A stretch of 64,000 nt of DNA from Erysipelotrichales bacterium (GCA_022508535.1 JAFLUZ010000006.1:35857-99856); one strand, 5' to 3'; positions 48,712-57,800 are shown, numbered from the stretch's first letter. Notes: generated by a model not told the origin, from the sequence alone. Numbers and translations are program-made.

Positions 48712-48723
48712 TTCGCTAGCGAA
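48712..48723. promoter_or_regulatory. Perfect 12-bp palindrome upstream of the XRE gene
   Basis: TTCGCTAGCGAA, GC-richer than its surroundings, sits just downstream of a minus-strand -35-like TTGCCA and before AT-rich -10 candidates. It is probably the operator of the XRE regulator. Confidence 0.5.
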
Positions 48724-48787
48724 ATGGCAACGATTCGTAGCATAAATTGTTTAAATTTAATTCATTAAAAAATTTTAAAAAAACATA

Positions 48788-48820
48788 TAAAAAATGATGA
48801 GGAATTTTCTCATCATTTTT
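48788..48820 (-). terminator. Terminator of the NCS2 permease gene
   Basis: Stem AAAATGATGAG/CTCATCATTTT, T-rich on the minus strand. Confidence 0.85.
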
Positions 48821-48874
48821 GCTCTACTGAGTTATAAAAGATATTTGTGAAATGAAATATTTTAATATACTTTC

Positions 48875-50347
48875 TTATAATAACGGCATTATAGCTGATA
48901 AAACAAACGACACAACGAACAATGCAGAAACAACATAAATTGGTGTGCTAATTTCTTTTCCTCTTCTTGCTATTAGCATCATTAAGACATAACTTATTAA
49001 ACCTAAACCAATTCCAGAGGCTATAGAATACGTTAAGAGAGAGAATATTACAGTAATAAATCCTGTAAATGCCACAATGCGATCTTTAAAATCAATATCT
49101 TTAAAATTACCAACGAAGATCATTGCACCTACGCATACTAGAGCTGGTGCAGTAACAGATCCTGCTGTAAATATTGAAAACACCGGGTAAATAAATGCTG
49201 ATAATAAAAACATAAGCCCTGCAATTACAGCAGCAAATCCTGTTTTAGCACCCATTTCAACACCAACATTACTCTCGGCAAATGAAGTAACCGTTGATGT
49301 TCCTAAAGGCCCACAAATACCTGCACCAATTGCATCTGCAAGCACTGCTTTTTGATAATTTTTCATTTTACCATTTTCATCAATAATACCAGTATTTCTT
49401 CCAACAGCAAGTAATGTTGCTGTTGTGTCAAATAAGTTAACAAACATTAGTGAAAATATTGCAACATATGAAGTTGGTGATGTTAAAACCTTTGCAATAT
49501 CCGCACCAAATTGTTTTCCATTATAAGAATCTGTAAATAATCCATACATAAATACATCTTTAACACCATTCATACCCCATTTAACACTTGAATCAAGCCA
49601 TGGAGCGATAGGTAATTTACATTCGAAATTCTTTAAAATATCACTTGTATACACCCATATACCATTTTGCGATACAATTGTACCTGTTTTAATCATGATT
49701 GAAGATGTGATAACGCCTGCAACTGCTGCAATTAAAATACAAATTGGAATTGCCAATGTCGATATAATTTTATTTTTAGAAAACATTAATGCAAAACAAA
49801 GGAATACAGTTATTAAAGCAATAATTGTAGATGGATTTAATAAACTACTTAATTCTACTAATGTGGCACCTTCGACAATAATGCCTGAGTTTCTTAATCC
49901 AACAAAGCAAATAAATGCTCCTAAAGCACTTGAAATGATAAGCTTAATATCTTTAGGAATTGATTCAATAATAATTTTTCTTACTGGAGTTAAAGAGAAT
50001 GCAAAGAATAATAAACCTGAGATTGTTAGTAGTATCATTCCTTGTTGCCATGTATATCCACTTCCAAGACATATTGTATAGGCAAGATATGCATTAAGCC
50101 CCATACCAGCACTTAAAACAACTGGATAATTTGCCACAAATCCCATGATGAAAGTCACTAACGCTCCAACAATCGCGGTCATAGCAAATACACCAAGCGT
50201 ATTCATCCCCATAGCAGATAATATGGAAGCATTAACAGGTAGGATATAACACATTGCCACAAATGTAATTAGTCCACCAATTATTTCGCTTTTCAAAGAT
50301 GACTTTTTCTCTGAGATATGGAAGAATTTATCAATAAAATTTTTCAT
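48875..50347 (-). CDS. NCS2-family purine permease, AzgA type
   Basis: A 490-residue membrane protein with about 12-14 helices of the AzgA-like branch of NCS2 (guanine/hypoxanthine/adenine uptake by proton symport). Signatures are FVAMCYILPVNASIL in helix 1, GMGLNAYLAYTICLGSG, RNSGIIVEGATLVELSSL, FVNLFDTTATLLAVGR, and GPLGTSTVTSFAESNVGVEMG. AAGAGGT precedes ATG 50347. No purine riboswitch is visible in the short upstream region, unlike many homologues. It converges with the XRE gene's region across a terminator. Confidence 0.93.
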   Translation of the reverse strand: MKNFIDKFFHISEKKSSLKSEIIGGLITFVAMCYILPVNASILSAMGMNTLGVFAMTAIVGALVTFIMGFVANYPVVLSAGMGLNAYLAYTICLGSGYTWQQGMILLTISGLLFFAFSLTPVRKIIIESIPKDIKLIISSALGAFICFVGLRNSGIIVEGATLVELSSLLNPSTIIALITVFLCFALMFSKNKIISTLAIPICILIAAVAGVITSSIMIKTGTIVSQNGIWVYTSDILKNFECKLPIAPWLDSSVKWGMNGVKDVFMYGLFTDSYNGKQFGADIAKVLTSPTSYVAIFSLMFVNLFDTTATLLAVGRNTGIIDENGKMKNYQKAVLADAIGAGICGPLGTSTVTSFAESNVGVEMGAKTGFAAVIAGLMFLLSAFIYPVFSIFTAGSVTAPALVCVGAMIFVGNFKDIDFKDRIVAFTGFITVIFSLLTYSIASGIGLGLISYVLMMLIARRGKEISTPIYVVSALFVVSFVLSAIMPLL

Positions 50348-50437
50348 ATAAATTTACCTCTTTCTCAACTAACTAATATTACCATATAAAGCGCTTACTT
50401 TCAAAGGAAAATATTTATTAGTGTTAAGTAAAAATAC

Positions 50438-50466
50438 TTGACACGCACATTTTATTTGTTTATAAT
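50438..50466 (+). promoter_or_regulatory. rpsP operon promoter
   Basis: Fully consensus: -35 TTGACA (50438-50443), a 17-base spacer, -10 TATAAT (50461-50466), then an AATTAC/GTAATT repeat and AAGGAG before ATG 50502. Confidence 0.85.
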
Positions 50467-50501
50467 TACTTACGTAATTTATAAAAAAGGAGATTATTAA
50501 A

Positions 50502-50768
50502 ATGGCTGTAAAAATTAGATTAACAAGAACTGGTCGTCATAAGGATCCATCTTATAGAATCGTTGCTGCAGATAGCAGATTCCCACGTGATGGTCGTTAT
50601 ATCGAATTATTAGGAACATTCGATCCATTAGCAAAAGAAAACCAAGCTAAAATCGATGAAGAAAAAGCACTTAAATGGTTAAAAGAAGGTGCACAACTTT
50701 CTGATACTGTTCGCGCTTTATTCTCAAAAGCAGGTATTATCGCCAAAGCAAATAAAAAAGGAGAATAA
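50502..50768 (+). CDS. rpsP: Ribosomal protein S16
   Basis: Small-subunit assembly protein. The 88-residue length is normal. The N-terminus [19 protein letters not shown] and the [10 protein letters not shown] block are diagnostic. AAGGAG precedes ATG 50502. It heads the rpsP-khpA-rimM-trmD operon, which is usually downstream of ffh on the same strand but is on the opposite strand here. Confidence 0.97.
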   Translation: MAVKIRLTRTGRHKDPSYRIVAADSRFPRDGRYIELLGTFDPLAKENQAKIDEEKALKWLKEGAQLSDTVRALFSKAGIIAKANKKGE

Positions 50769-50773
50769 TCGTC

Positions 50774-51040
50774 ATGGATTACGAAAAAATCATCCATGCC
50801 TTTGTCGATCCATTCATCGATAATCCTGAATCTTTAATGGTAAGAGAGATGCCAAATGATTCTGAAAAGGATATTTTAATCTTAGTTGTCGCAAATCAAA
50901 CAGACACAGCTAAGCTTATCGGTAGAAAAGGAATCGTTGCTGATGCATTACGCGAAGTTATTTCGATTGCAGGCAAATTAGAAAGTAAAAGAGTTCATTT
51001 AAAATTTGAATCTTTTGATGAAGAAAGTAATGAGGACTAG
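50774..51040 (+). CDS. khpA: KH-domain RNA-binding protein KhpA
   Basis: A single KH-domain protein of 88 residues that pairs with KhpB/Jag to bind RNA and affect cell elongation. The GxxG loop is GRKG in TAKLIGRKGIVADALREVI. It starts at ATG 50774, five bases after the rpsP stop, with AAAGGAG overlapping the end of rpsP, so translation is linked. The order rpsP-khpA-rimM-trmD is the usual Firmicutes order; the ylqD gene of Bacillus is missing. Confidence 0.95.
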   Translation: MDYEKIIHAFVDPFIDNPESLMVREMPNDSEKDILILVVANQTDTAKLIGRKGIVADALREVISIAGKLESKRVHLKFESFDEESNED

Positions 51041-51070
51041 TTTCCTCATTTTTTCAAATTTAGGAGTGTT

Positions 51071-51580
51071 ATGGAATATATTACATTAGGAAGAATTGTT
51101 GGAGTATTTGGAATCAAAGGGGAAGTTAAAGTTTACTCTTCTTCGCATTTTTCTTCTACTCGTTATAAGAAAAATAAAAAAGTATACTTACTTAACGAAA
51201 AAAATGGAATTCGTGAAGAAGTAACTATTTCTTCTTTTAAGCAAAATAAAAGTCTTGATATTGTTGCCTTTAATGAATATAAAGATGCCAATGATGTTGA
51301 AAAGTTTAAAAACTATTTAGTTCAAATTGTAGCTGAAGATGCTACTCTTCCTAAAAACTATTATCATTATCATGAATTAATGTCATGCGATGTTTACGAT
51401 GAAGATAATAGTTTACTAGGTCACGTAAAAGCTGTCGAAGAATATGCTTCCTACCAAACTTTGAGAGTTGAAAGAGACGGACAAAAAGATTTCTTAGTGC
51501 CTTTTGTTAAAGCATTTATAAAAAGTGTCGATATTGAATCTCACAAAATTACTATTCATGTCATCGAGGGATTATTATGA
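51071..51580 (+). CDS. rimM: 16S rRNA processing protein RimM
   Basis: Helps assemble the 30S head by binding S19. The 169-residue length is normal. The N-terminal barrel starts YITLGRIVGVFGIKGEVKV. The PRC-barrel-like C-terminal half carries YYHYHELMSCDVYDE and FLVPFVKAFIKSVDIE. AGGAGTG precedes ATG 51071. It overlaps trmD by four bases (ATGA). Confidence 0.96.
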   Translation: MEYITLGRIVGVFGIKGEVKVYSSSHFSSTRYKKNKKVYLLNEKNGIREEVTISSFKQNKSLDIVAFNEYKDANDVEKFKNYLVQIVAEDATLPKNYYHYHELMSCDVYDEDNSLLGHVKAVEEYASYQTLRVERDGQKDFLVPFVKAFIKSVDIESHKITIHVIEGLL

Positions 51581-52353
51581 AAATAACTTTCTTAACTTTA
51601 TTTCCAGAGATGTATGAAGGATTTATAAATACTTCAATAATTAAAAGAGCTATAGCCAAAAACGCTATTGAATTAGAATGTGTCAATATTCGTGATTTTA
51701 CTAAAGATAAATATGGACGTGTTGACTCCGCCCCAATTGGAGGGGGTGCAGGTCTTATTATGAAGTGTCAACCAATTATTGATGCTTTAAATAGTGTTAA
51801 AACTGAAAATTCTCATGTAATTCTCATGTCTCCAACTGGAACTACATTCTCTCAATATATTGCGCATCAATACACTCATTATGAGCACTTAATTATTATT
51901 TGTGGTCATTATGAAGGAGTAGATTCACGCATTGAAAAATATGTTGATGAGTGCGTATCAATCGGGGATTATATTCTCACAGGTGGAGAACTTAGCTCAA
52001 TGGTCATTGCTGATGCGGTTATAAGATTAATTGATGGAGCAATATCTGAAGGATCCATTGTGGAAGAAACTTTTGAAAATGGATTACTTGAATATCCACA
52101 ATTTACTGAACCATATGACTATAATGGCGACACTGTTCCTGATATCTTATTCTCTGGTAATCATGAAGCAATTGCTAAATGGAGACAAAAACAAAGTCTA
52201 AAATTAACAAGAGAAAAAAGACCTGATTTATTTAATAAATATACTTTGACTAAAAAAGATCAAAAATTGCTCAATGAAATTGATAATAATGAAACTGGAA
52301 AATGGGAAATAGACGCCATTTCTAAAGGTCATAAATTTATTAAAAGAAATTAA
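51577..52353 (+). CDS. trmD: tRNA (guanine-N1-)-methyltransferase
   Basis: Methylates G37 of tRNA next to the anticodon with SAM, preventing frameshifts. The 258-residue length is slightly above the usual 240. The trefoil-knot SAM site is LIIICGHYEGVDSRIEKYVD and SIGDYILTGGELSSMVIADA. The substrate loop GRVDSAPIGGGAGLIMK and the C-terminal SGNHEAIAKWR domain are present. It is the last gene of the rpsP operon and is followed by a terminator. Confidence 0.97.
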   Translation: MKITFLTLFPEMYEGFINTSIIKRAIAKNAIELECVNIRDFTKDKYGRVDSAPIGGGAGLIMKCQPIIDALNSVKTENSHVILMSPTGTTFSQYIAHQYTHYEHLIIICGHYEGVDSRIEKYVDECVSIGDYILTGGELSSMVIADAVIRLIDGAISEGSIVEETFENGLLEYPQFTEPYDYNGDTVPDILFSGNHEAIAKWRQKQSLKLTREKRPDLFNKYTLTKKDQKLLNEIDNNETGKWEIDAISKGHKFIKRN

Positions 52354-52382
52354 AACATTGCAAATTGCAATGTTTTTTTATT
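52352..52382. terminator. Bidirectional terminator between trmD and the serpin gene
   Basis: Perfect 10-bp stem AAAACATTGC/GCAATGTTTT with a 5-base loop, then T-rich on the plus strand. The trmD and serpin stop codons lie at its two edges. Confidence 0.85.
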
Positions 52383-53856
52383 TTTTGGGATTATTTACAT
52401 TTCCAACGAATATTGGTAAGTCATTGCTATCATAAATAATATATATAAATGGTCTATTTAAATTTACTTCAATAGTGTCTGCAGTCATTGGTGCAGTAGC
52501 CGTAGCCTTATCCCCTCCCATTGCAAAACTTATACTTTTTATAGTCGTACCATCTTCATCAAAAGAAATTTGGTTCTTTTGCTTCACATAATCTAGGCAA
52601 ATACTATGATCAATTGGTAAATTATCAAATGCATAATTAAAACTTTTACCCATCTCATCAAACAAATATTCAAGACCGTTATCTTTTAAAATAGGAGAGA
52701 AATCTATCATACACTCGCTTTCAAACTTCGGAACTTTCAACTTCACTATTGGGTTGTCATTCCACGAATGACCAGTTTCTGATTTGATTCTTCTTGTTTC
52801 ATCATCTTTAAATATATTCACATTTTGTATCAATTCAAAAACAGAATTAGAAACATCAGTCTTAGGAATTAAATATTTTATTTTTAGCCCATTTTCATAA
52901 TAATCATAGCAACTTATATAGTCTTCATAATCATAACAATCACCATAATAACTATGGAACAAATAAGAAACATTAATTTTACTTCCATTTTCTAAATAAA
53001 AAACATCATCGCTTGTATCTTGAGCATTAAATGTATTTCTCCAAGAATTTTTAAAATACAATGTCGACATTAATAAAAATGCCGTATCTTCTTTTATATC
53101 TAAATTTTTCTTATTTAAGAAATTTTTATCTTGTACTTTTTGATCCACCCACTTTAAAATCTTATTGACAGATTGATCAGAATTAAAATCAACTTGATAT
53201 GCTTCAGTATAGTGTCTTGTTAGGCTAGAAATAAAATCAGTGTTTGATTCATATTTATTCGTAGCAAAATATCCGTTGTACATTTGAATTGTACCATTAT
53301 TATTATAAAAATAATCATTAATATAGGCATTTATAAAATCTTGTTCTCTTGAAATCTTATTCATACCTAACAAATTGTCTAACGCCTGTAAAGTTATTTC
53401 GTTATCGGACGCCAAAGATAAGACACTTAAATTCATATGCAAATTTAACGGAGAAAACGAGATGTTTTCCTTATTCATTGATGAATAAATTCTATTAGAA
53501 AACTCAATAACTGAATCATGATACTCATCACTGACTTTGCGCTTTTCATTGCTTTCTGGATAATTAATTTCATTTAATTTTTTAAAGGAGTCTAATTCAA
53601 TTTGTTTCAATTCGCTTTGTGTATATTGCTTTTTAAATTGTTTAAATGTTTCTTTTGACTCCATTGATTTAATAATTGGAATGGATACCAAACATATTGC
53701 GCCTACACTTAGGGTTGCAAGTATTGTACGACGAATAATTACATTTTTTCTAACACTTGGTTTAGAATTAGGTTCAAGATTTGATGTATCAAAATGTAAA
53801 TCTACATCAATTTGAGATTCAAATTCTTTTTTTACTTTATCTTTTAAGTTTTTCAT
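52378..53856 (-). CDS. Membrane-anchored serpin, possibly also an anti-sigma protein
   Basis: A 492-residue protein. Residues 1-38 are cytoplasmic and charged and residues about 40-62 form one transmembrane helix. Residues about 110-490 are a serpin domain outside the membrane, with LLMSTLYFKNSWRNTF, the hinge DEDGTTIKSISFAMGG, and the closing signature NRPFIYIIYD...LPIFVGNVNNP. The hinge lacks the small residues usual at P12 and P9 (Ile, Lys and Ile instead), so protease trapping is doubtful. It follows an ECF-type sigma gene by two bases. The short cytoplasmic part could hold that sigma factor, as anti-sigma proteins do; this is inference. Confidence 0.88.
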   Translation of the reverse strand: MKNLKDKVKKEFESQIDVDLHFDTSNLEPNSKPSVRKNVIIRRTILATLSVGAICLVSIPIIKSMESKETFKQFKKQYTQSELKQIELDSFKKLNEINYPESNEKRKVSDEYHDSVIEFSNRIYSSMNKENISFSPLNLHMNLSVLSLASDNEITLQALDNLLGMNKISREQDFINAYINDYFYNNNGTIQMYNGYFATNKYESNTDFISSLTRHYTEAYQVDFNSDQSVNKILKWVDQKVQDKNFLNKKNLDIKEDTAFLLMSTLYFKNSWRNTFNAQDTSDDVFYLENGSKINVSYLFHSYYGDCYDYEDYISCYDYYENGLKIKYLIPKTDVSNSVFELIQNVNIFKDDETRRIKSETGHSWNDNPIVKLKVPKFESECMIDFSPILKDNGLEYLFDEMGKSFNYAFDNLPIDHSICLDYVKQKNQISFDEDGTTIKSISFAMGGDKATATAPMTADTIEVNLNRPFIYIIYDSNDLPIFVGNVNNPKK

Positions 53857-53858
53857 AT

Positions 53859-54377
53859 TTAAATCTCCTTAAAATGTTTTCTTACTTTTATTATGGCTCT
53901 TTGATATTTTGAAGAAACTGAACTTGTAGTGGTATTGTTTTTTAACGCAATTTCTTTGAAACTAAAATCATATAGTAAATGATACACAATTAAATCAATC
54001 TCTTCTTCATCTAAATATTCTTTAAATTTAGAAATATAGTTCTCAAAATCATCATATCTTTGTTCTTCTATTATCTCTTCATCAAAAGAAACTCTTCTTT
54101 CTTGATCTTTCAAATGATTAAGCGACAGATTTTTACTTATAGAAGTTAAATATGATTTAACTTTCTTAATATCTTTTATAGTGTTTTTACTTTCAAAAAA
54201 CTTTAAAAAAGTTTCATTTGTTATATCTTTGGCTGCATCCTTATCTTTAACAATTTTTAAAGATACATAATAGACCAAATATGAGTATTCATCATAAATC
54301 GCATTAAAAGCATTCTCCATCACTGAATGTGATGTAGATTTTAATTTCTTCAAAGTTCTAGATGTAATTTTGGCCAT
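53859..54377 (-). CDS. ECF-type RNA polymerase sigma factor
   Basis: A 172-residue sigma-70 family factor with only regions 2 and 4. Region 2 is at about 20-90 (YSYLVYYVSLKIVKDKDAAK, DITNETFLKFFESK) and region 4 at about 115-170 (LIVYHLLYDFSFKEIALKNN, TTSSVSSKYQRAIIKVRKHF). TAAAGGTGA precedes ATG 54377. It is co-transcribed with the membrane serpin, an arrangement like ECF sigma/anti-sigma pairs. It probably activates envelope or protease-stress genes, including its own operon. Confidence 0.9.
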   Translation of the reverse strand: MAKITSRTLKKLKSTSHSVMENAFNAIYDEYSYLVYYVSLKIVKDKDAAKDITNETFLKFFESKNTIKDIKKVKSYLTSISKNLSLNHLKDQERRVSFDEEIIEEQRYDDFENYISKFKEYLDEEEIDLIVYHLLYDFSFKEIALKNNTTTSSVSSKYQRAIIKVRKHFKEI

Positions 54378-54439
54378 AATTTCACCTTTAACATTTAATA
54401 AGACAATTTAAAATCTAAATTTTGTCGTTTTTTTATAAA

Positions 54440-54466
54440 AAATTAAAACCTCTCTTTTTAGAGAGG
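54440..54466 (-). terminator. Terminator of ffh
   Basis: Perfect 7-bp stem CCTCTCT/AGAGAGG with a 4-base loop and a T-rich tract on the minus strand. Confidence 0.88.
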
Positions 54467-54474
54467 CATAATTA

Positions 54475-55824
54475 TTAAAATGGCTTACCGCCCAAACCAC
54501 CCATTGGAGGAAGTTTTCCACCTTTGGTATAGTTTTTCATTTGTTTCATCATATCTTTCATTTGCTCAAATTTCTTTAGCATACGATTAATTTCGGCGTT
54601 TGTTAAGCCACAGCCTTTGGCAATACGCATTTTACGCGAATTCTTTAAGACTTCTGGATGCTTTCTTTCATATGGAGTCATAGAATTGATGATAGATTCC
54701 GTTTGTTTCATTTCTTTTGTTGCTCTTGCTTTATCTTCTTCAGATATTTTTGGCATTCCAGGAATAAGTTTTAAGATGCCACCAAGAGAACCCATTTTTT
54801 GAATTTGTTTCATTTGTTGAAGCATATCATTTAAATCAAATGTTCCATCCATCATTTTATTGACTGATTTTCTTGCACTAGCTTCATCGATATTTTCTTG
54901 AGCCTTTTCGATTAAAGACATGACGTCTCCCATGCCTAAAATTCGATCTGCCATACGATCTGGGTAGAACAATTCTAAATCATCAAGCTTTTCACCAACA
55001 CCAGTTAACTTAATTGGAACACCAGTTAGATGTCTAATAGATAAAGCCGCACCACCACGTGCATCACCATCTAATTTAGACATAATTGCACCAGTTAAGG
55101 CTAATCTATCATTAAAACTATTTGCAACGTTAACTGCATCTTGTCCAGACATTGCATCAACAAGTAATAATATTTCATCTGGCGATACTAAATCTTTAAT
55201 CTTATTTAATTCTTCCATTAAAGCTTCATCAATATGTAAACGACCAGCTGTATCAATAATTAATACATCGTATCTCTCATCATATGCTTTTTGTTTTGCT
55301 TTATTAGCGATATCAACTGGATTAGCTTGAGTCCCCATATTAACAACATCAACACCAACTTGACCAGCAATAGTTACTAATTGATCAATAGCAGCAGGAC
55401 GATAAACGTCACAAGCAGCAAGAAGCACTTTTTTATGCAACTTATTTTTCATTAATTTTGCTAACTTACCAGCAGTTGTAGTTTTACCAGAACCTTGTAA
55501 ACCACAAAGCATAATTATTGTAGGTTTATTAGAGTTGTATTTAATTTCGCTTTGATCAGCACCTAAAAGTTCTACAAGTTCTTCATGAACAATTTTAACA
55601 ACCATTTGACTTGGGTTAAGTTTTTTGAGAACTTCTTGACCAAGTGCTTTTTCTTTAACCTTATTAACAAATTCTTTGGCAACCAAAAAATTAACATCTG
55701 CTTCAAGAAGGGCGATACGAATTTCTCGTAACATTTCTTGCATATTCGATTCGGTTAAAGTTGAATTACCTTTTAATTTTTTTATAATGCCACTTAATCT
55801 ATCAGTTAAGGATTCAAATGCCAT
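54475..55824 (-). CDS. ffh: Signal recognition particle GTPase Ffh
   Basis: Binds signal sequences on the ribosome together with SRP RNA and docks to FtsY. The 449-residue length is normal. The N domain is followed by the G domain with LCGLQGSGKTTTAGKLA (G1), DTAGRLHIDE (G3) and MSKLDGDARGGAALS (G4). The Met-rich M domain (about 310-430) ends QMKDMMKQMKNYTKGG. The gene overlaps ylxM by 11 bases. Its downstream neighbours in Bacillus (rpsP onwards) are here on the other strand. Confidence 0.98.
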   Translation of the reverse strand: MAFESLTDRLSGIIKKLKGNSTLTESNMQEMLREIRIALLEADVNFLVAKEFVNKVKEKALGQEVLKKLNPSQMVVKIVHEELVELLGADQSEIKYNSNKPTIIMLCGLQGSGKTTTAGKLAKLMKNKLHKKVLLAACDVYRPAAIDQLVTIAGQVGVDVVNMGTQANPVDIANKAKQKAYDERYDVLIIDTAGRLHIDEALMEELNKIKDLVSPDEILLLVDAMSGQDAVNVANSFNDRLALTGAIMSKLDGDARGGAALSIRHLTGVPIKLTGVGEKLDDLELFYPDRMADRILGMGDVMSLIEKAQENIDEASARKSVNKMMDGTFDLNDMLQQMKQIQKMGSLGGILKLIPGMPKISEEDKARATKEMKQTESIINSMTPYERKHPEVLKNSRKMRIAKGCGLTNAEINRMLKKFEQMKDMMKQMKNYTKGGKLPPMGGLGGKPF

Positions 55825-56137
55825 CTTTTATCATCCTTTCTAATTCTTCTAATTCTTGAATTGTCATTTTATTTTTAATTGTATCAATTTTTTTAATCAA
55901 CATATCATTTAATTTAATTAAATTTAGTTTTTCTTCATATTCGTTTAACTTACGAATTGCAGATTTTACACAATCAGATACTGCAGTACGGGAGATATTT
56001 TCATTCTCAGCAATTTCCGCCAAAGAAAGATTGTAACAATAATATTGTTCAGTAATTCTAAGCTGCGTATCTGTTAATAGTTTTCCATATTTTTCTAATA
56101 GACGATTGTTATAGGTGAATTCTTCAATCTTATCCAT
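55814..56137 (-). CDS. ylxM: YlxM/p13-type SRP-associated HTH protein
   Basis: A 107-residue protein of the UPF0122 family, which stimulates SRP GTPases in Gram-positives. It has a sigma-region-4-like helix-turn-helix: LTDTQLRITEQYYCYNLSLA and EIAENENISRTAVSDCVKSA. It shares one base with the ftsY stop and overlaps ffh by 11 bases, so ftsY-ylxM-ffh is one translationally linked unit. Length and order are as in Bacillus. Confidence 0.95.
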   Translation of the reverse strand: MDKIEEFTYNNRLLEKYGKLLTDTQLRITEQYYCYNLSLAEIAENENISRTAVSDCVKSAIRKLNEYEEKLNLIKLNDMLIKKIDTIKNKMTIQELEELERMIKDGI

Positions 56138-57117
56138 TATTTTTCCTCATTACCTAAGCATAAGCCATAAAGGTATTGATCAAGATCAAATTCTTGTAAA
56201 TCATCCATTTGTTCACCTAAACCAATAAAGCGTACAGGAACACCTAATTCATCTCGGATAGCAAGAATAATTCCGCCTTTAGAAGTGCCATCCATTTTAG
56301 TAATAATTACACCAGTAAGACTAGTTACTTCTCCAAATGCTTTAGCTTGAATTACACCGTTTTGCCCTGTTGTAGCGTCAATAATTAAAAATACTTCATG
56401 TGGTGCATCTTCTATTTCTTTTCCAATGACACGACGAATTTTTGATAATTCCGCCATTAAGTTTGCCTTATTTTGAAGTCTACCAGCTGTATCAATAATA
56501 ATTAAATCAGAACCATTATTTTTACCAAGTCTAACTCCTTCAAATGCAACTGAAGCAGGATCGGCGTTTTCTTTACCAACACAAATTTCACATTTAAGTC
56601 TTTGAGCCCAAACGGAAAGTTGTTCAATTGCTCCTGCTCTAAATGTATCAGCAGCGACAAGAGTAACTTTCTTACCTTTATCAATATATCTTTTAGCGAG
56701 TTTAGCAATTGTTGTTGTTTTTCCAACACCATTAACACCAACAACTAATAAAACAGTTGGTTTATTTTTAAAGTCAATTTCATTTACGATATCTGAACCT
56801 TGATTAACATAGCTAACAAACATTTTATCCACTAACAATTCATTGATTGCTTGTGGGTCTAAAATATTCTTCTCTCTTGATTCTTTTTTAGTTGCGTCAA
56901 TAATATCAAAAGCAAGAGTAACACCGACATCAGCTTCGATTAATATTTCTTCTAATTCATCAAAATATTCTTCATTAACTTGTTTATATCGCGATGTTAA
57001 ACCTTTTAAACGGTCAGCAAAATTTCGTCTTGATTTATCTAAACCAACGACATATTTATCTTTTTGTTTATTTGATTTTCCTAAAATCTTTTCCTTTAAG
57101 TATGAAAATAAACCCAT
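56137..57117 (-). CDS. ftsY: SRP receptor FtsY
   Basis: The membrane-side GTPase partner of Ffh. The 326-residue length is normal for a Gram-positive FtsY with a short N-terminal region (MGLFSYLKEKILGKSNKQK). G-motifs are VVGVNGVGKTTTIAKLA (G1), AADTFRAGAIEQL, IIDTAGRLQNKANL (G3) and ITKMDGTSKGG (G4). ATG 57117 has AAGGCGGG upstream and shares one base with the rnc stop (TAATG). The smc gene, normally between rnc and ftsY, is absent. Confidence 0.97.
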   Translation of the reverse strand: MGLFSYLKEKILGKSNKQKDKYVVGLDKSRRNFADRLKGLTSRYKQVNEEYFDELEEILIEADVGVTLAFDIIDATKKESREKNILDPQAINELLVDKMFVSYVNQGSDIVNEIDFKNKPTVLLVVGVNGVGKTTTIAKLAKRYIDKGKKVTLVAADTFRAGAIEQLSVWAQRLKCEICVGKENADPASVAFEGVRLGKNNGSDLIIIDTAGRLQNKANLMAELSKIRRVIGKEIEDAPHEVFLIIDATTGQNGVIQAKAFGEVTSLTGVIITKMDGTSKGGIILAIRDELGVPVRFIGLGEQMDDLQEFDLDQYLYGLCLGNEEK

Positions 57118-57800
57118 TATCCCGCCTTCTTTCTCAATGCATCGCACGCTGCCATTTGCTCAGCATCTTTTTTTGATTTACCTTTACCTATTCCAAGAGT
57201 AACATCATTATATGTGACTTTTACGATAAAGGTTTTATCATGTGCCGGGCCATGTTCTTCAACTACTATATATTTCACAGCCTCACGATGTTCAGCTTGC
57301 ATTTCTTCTTGTAATTCTGATTTATAGTCTTTAATTTGTTTCATTTCAAATTGTTTAACATCATCGACAAACAATTTTTTTACAAATTCATAAGTATATT
57401 CTCGTCCTTGATCAAAATACATTGCACCCACAAACGCTTCAAAAACATCTTCTAAGATTCTTTTTGATAAGCGTGTATTTTCTGGTAAGCTATGTCCTAA
57501 ACGAATATACTCATTAAAGTTAAAATTTAAAGCTTTAGCGGCCAAAGACTTACTTTGTACAATTGCTGCACGAAGTTTAGATAATTCCCCTTGCGTCATT
57601 TCTTTATGAAGAGAAAAAGCAAGATCTGCAACCACAAAATTTATCACACTATCTCCCATGAACTCTAGTCTCTCATAATCTTGATGTTTAGTATTAGCAT
57701 CAACATTATAAGAAGAATGCGTAAATGCAAGTTCATAAAGTGTGATATCGTTTGGTTGAATATGAAATTTTTCTAATAAGTCTAAGACTCTATTTTGCAT
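57117..57800 (-). CDS. rnc: Ribonuclease III
   Basis: Cuts double-stranded RNA in rRNA processing and mRNA turnover. The 227-residue length is normal. The catalytic signature is YERLEFMGDSVINFVVADL with further acids in ILEDVFEAFVGAMYFD. The C-terminal dsRNA-binding domain (about 155-225) ends GIGKGKSKKDAEQMAACDAL. It overlaps plsX by 11 bases. In Bacillus fabD, fabG and acpP lie between plsX and rnc; here they are missing. Confidence 0.97.
   Translation of the reverse strand: MQNRVLDLLEKFHIQPNDITLYELAFTHSSYNVDANTKHQDYERLEFMGDSVINFVVADLAFSLHKEMTQGELSKLRAAIVQSKSLAAKALNFNFNEYIRLGHSLPENTRLSKRILEDVFEAFVGAMYFDQGREYTYEFVKKLFVDDVKQFEMKQIKDYKSELQEEMQAEHREAVKYIVVEEHGPAHDKTFIVKVTYNDVTLGIGKGKSKKDAEQMAACDALRKKAG

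Noticed and set aside
50348..50437. Purine riboswitch upstream of the NCS2 permease
   Set aside because: The 60-90 bases upstream are too short and lack the conserved loop sequences of the purine aptamer.
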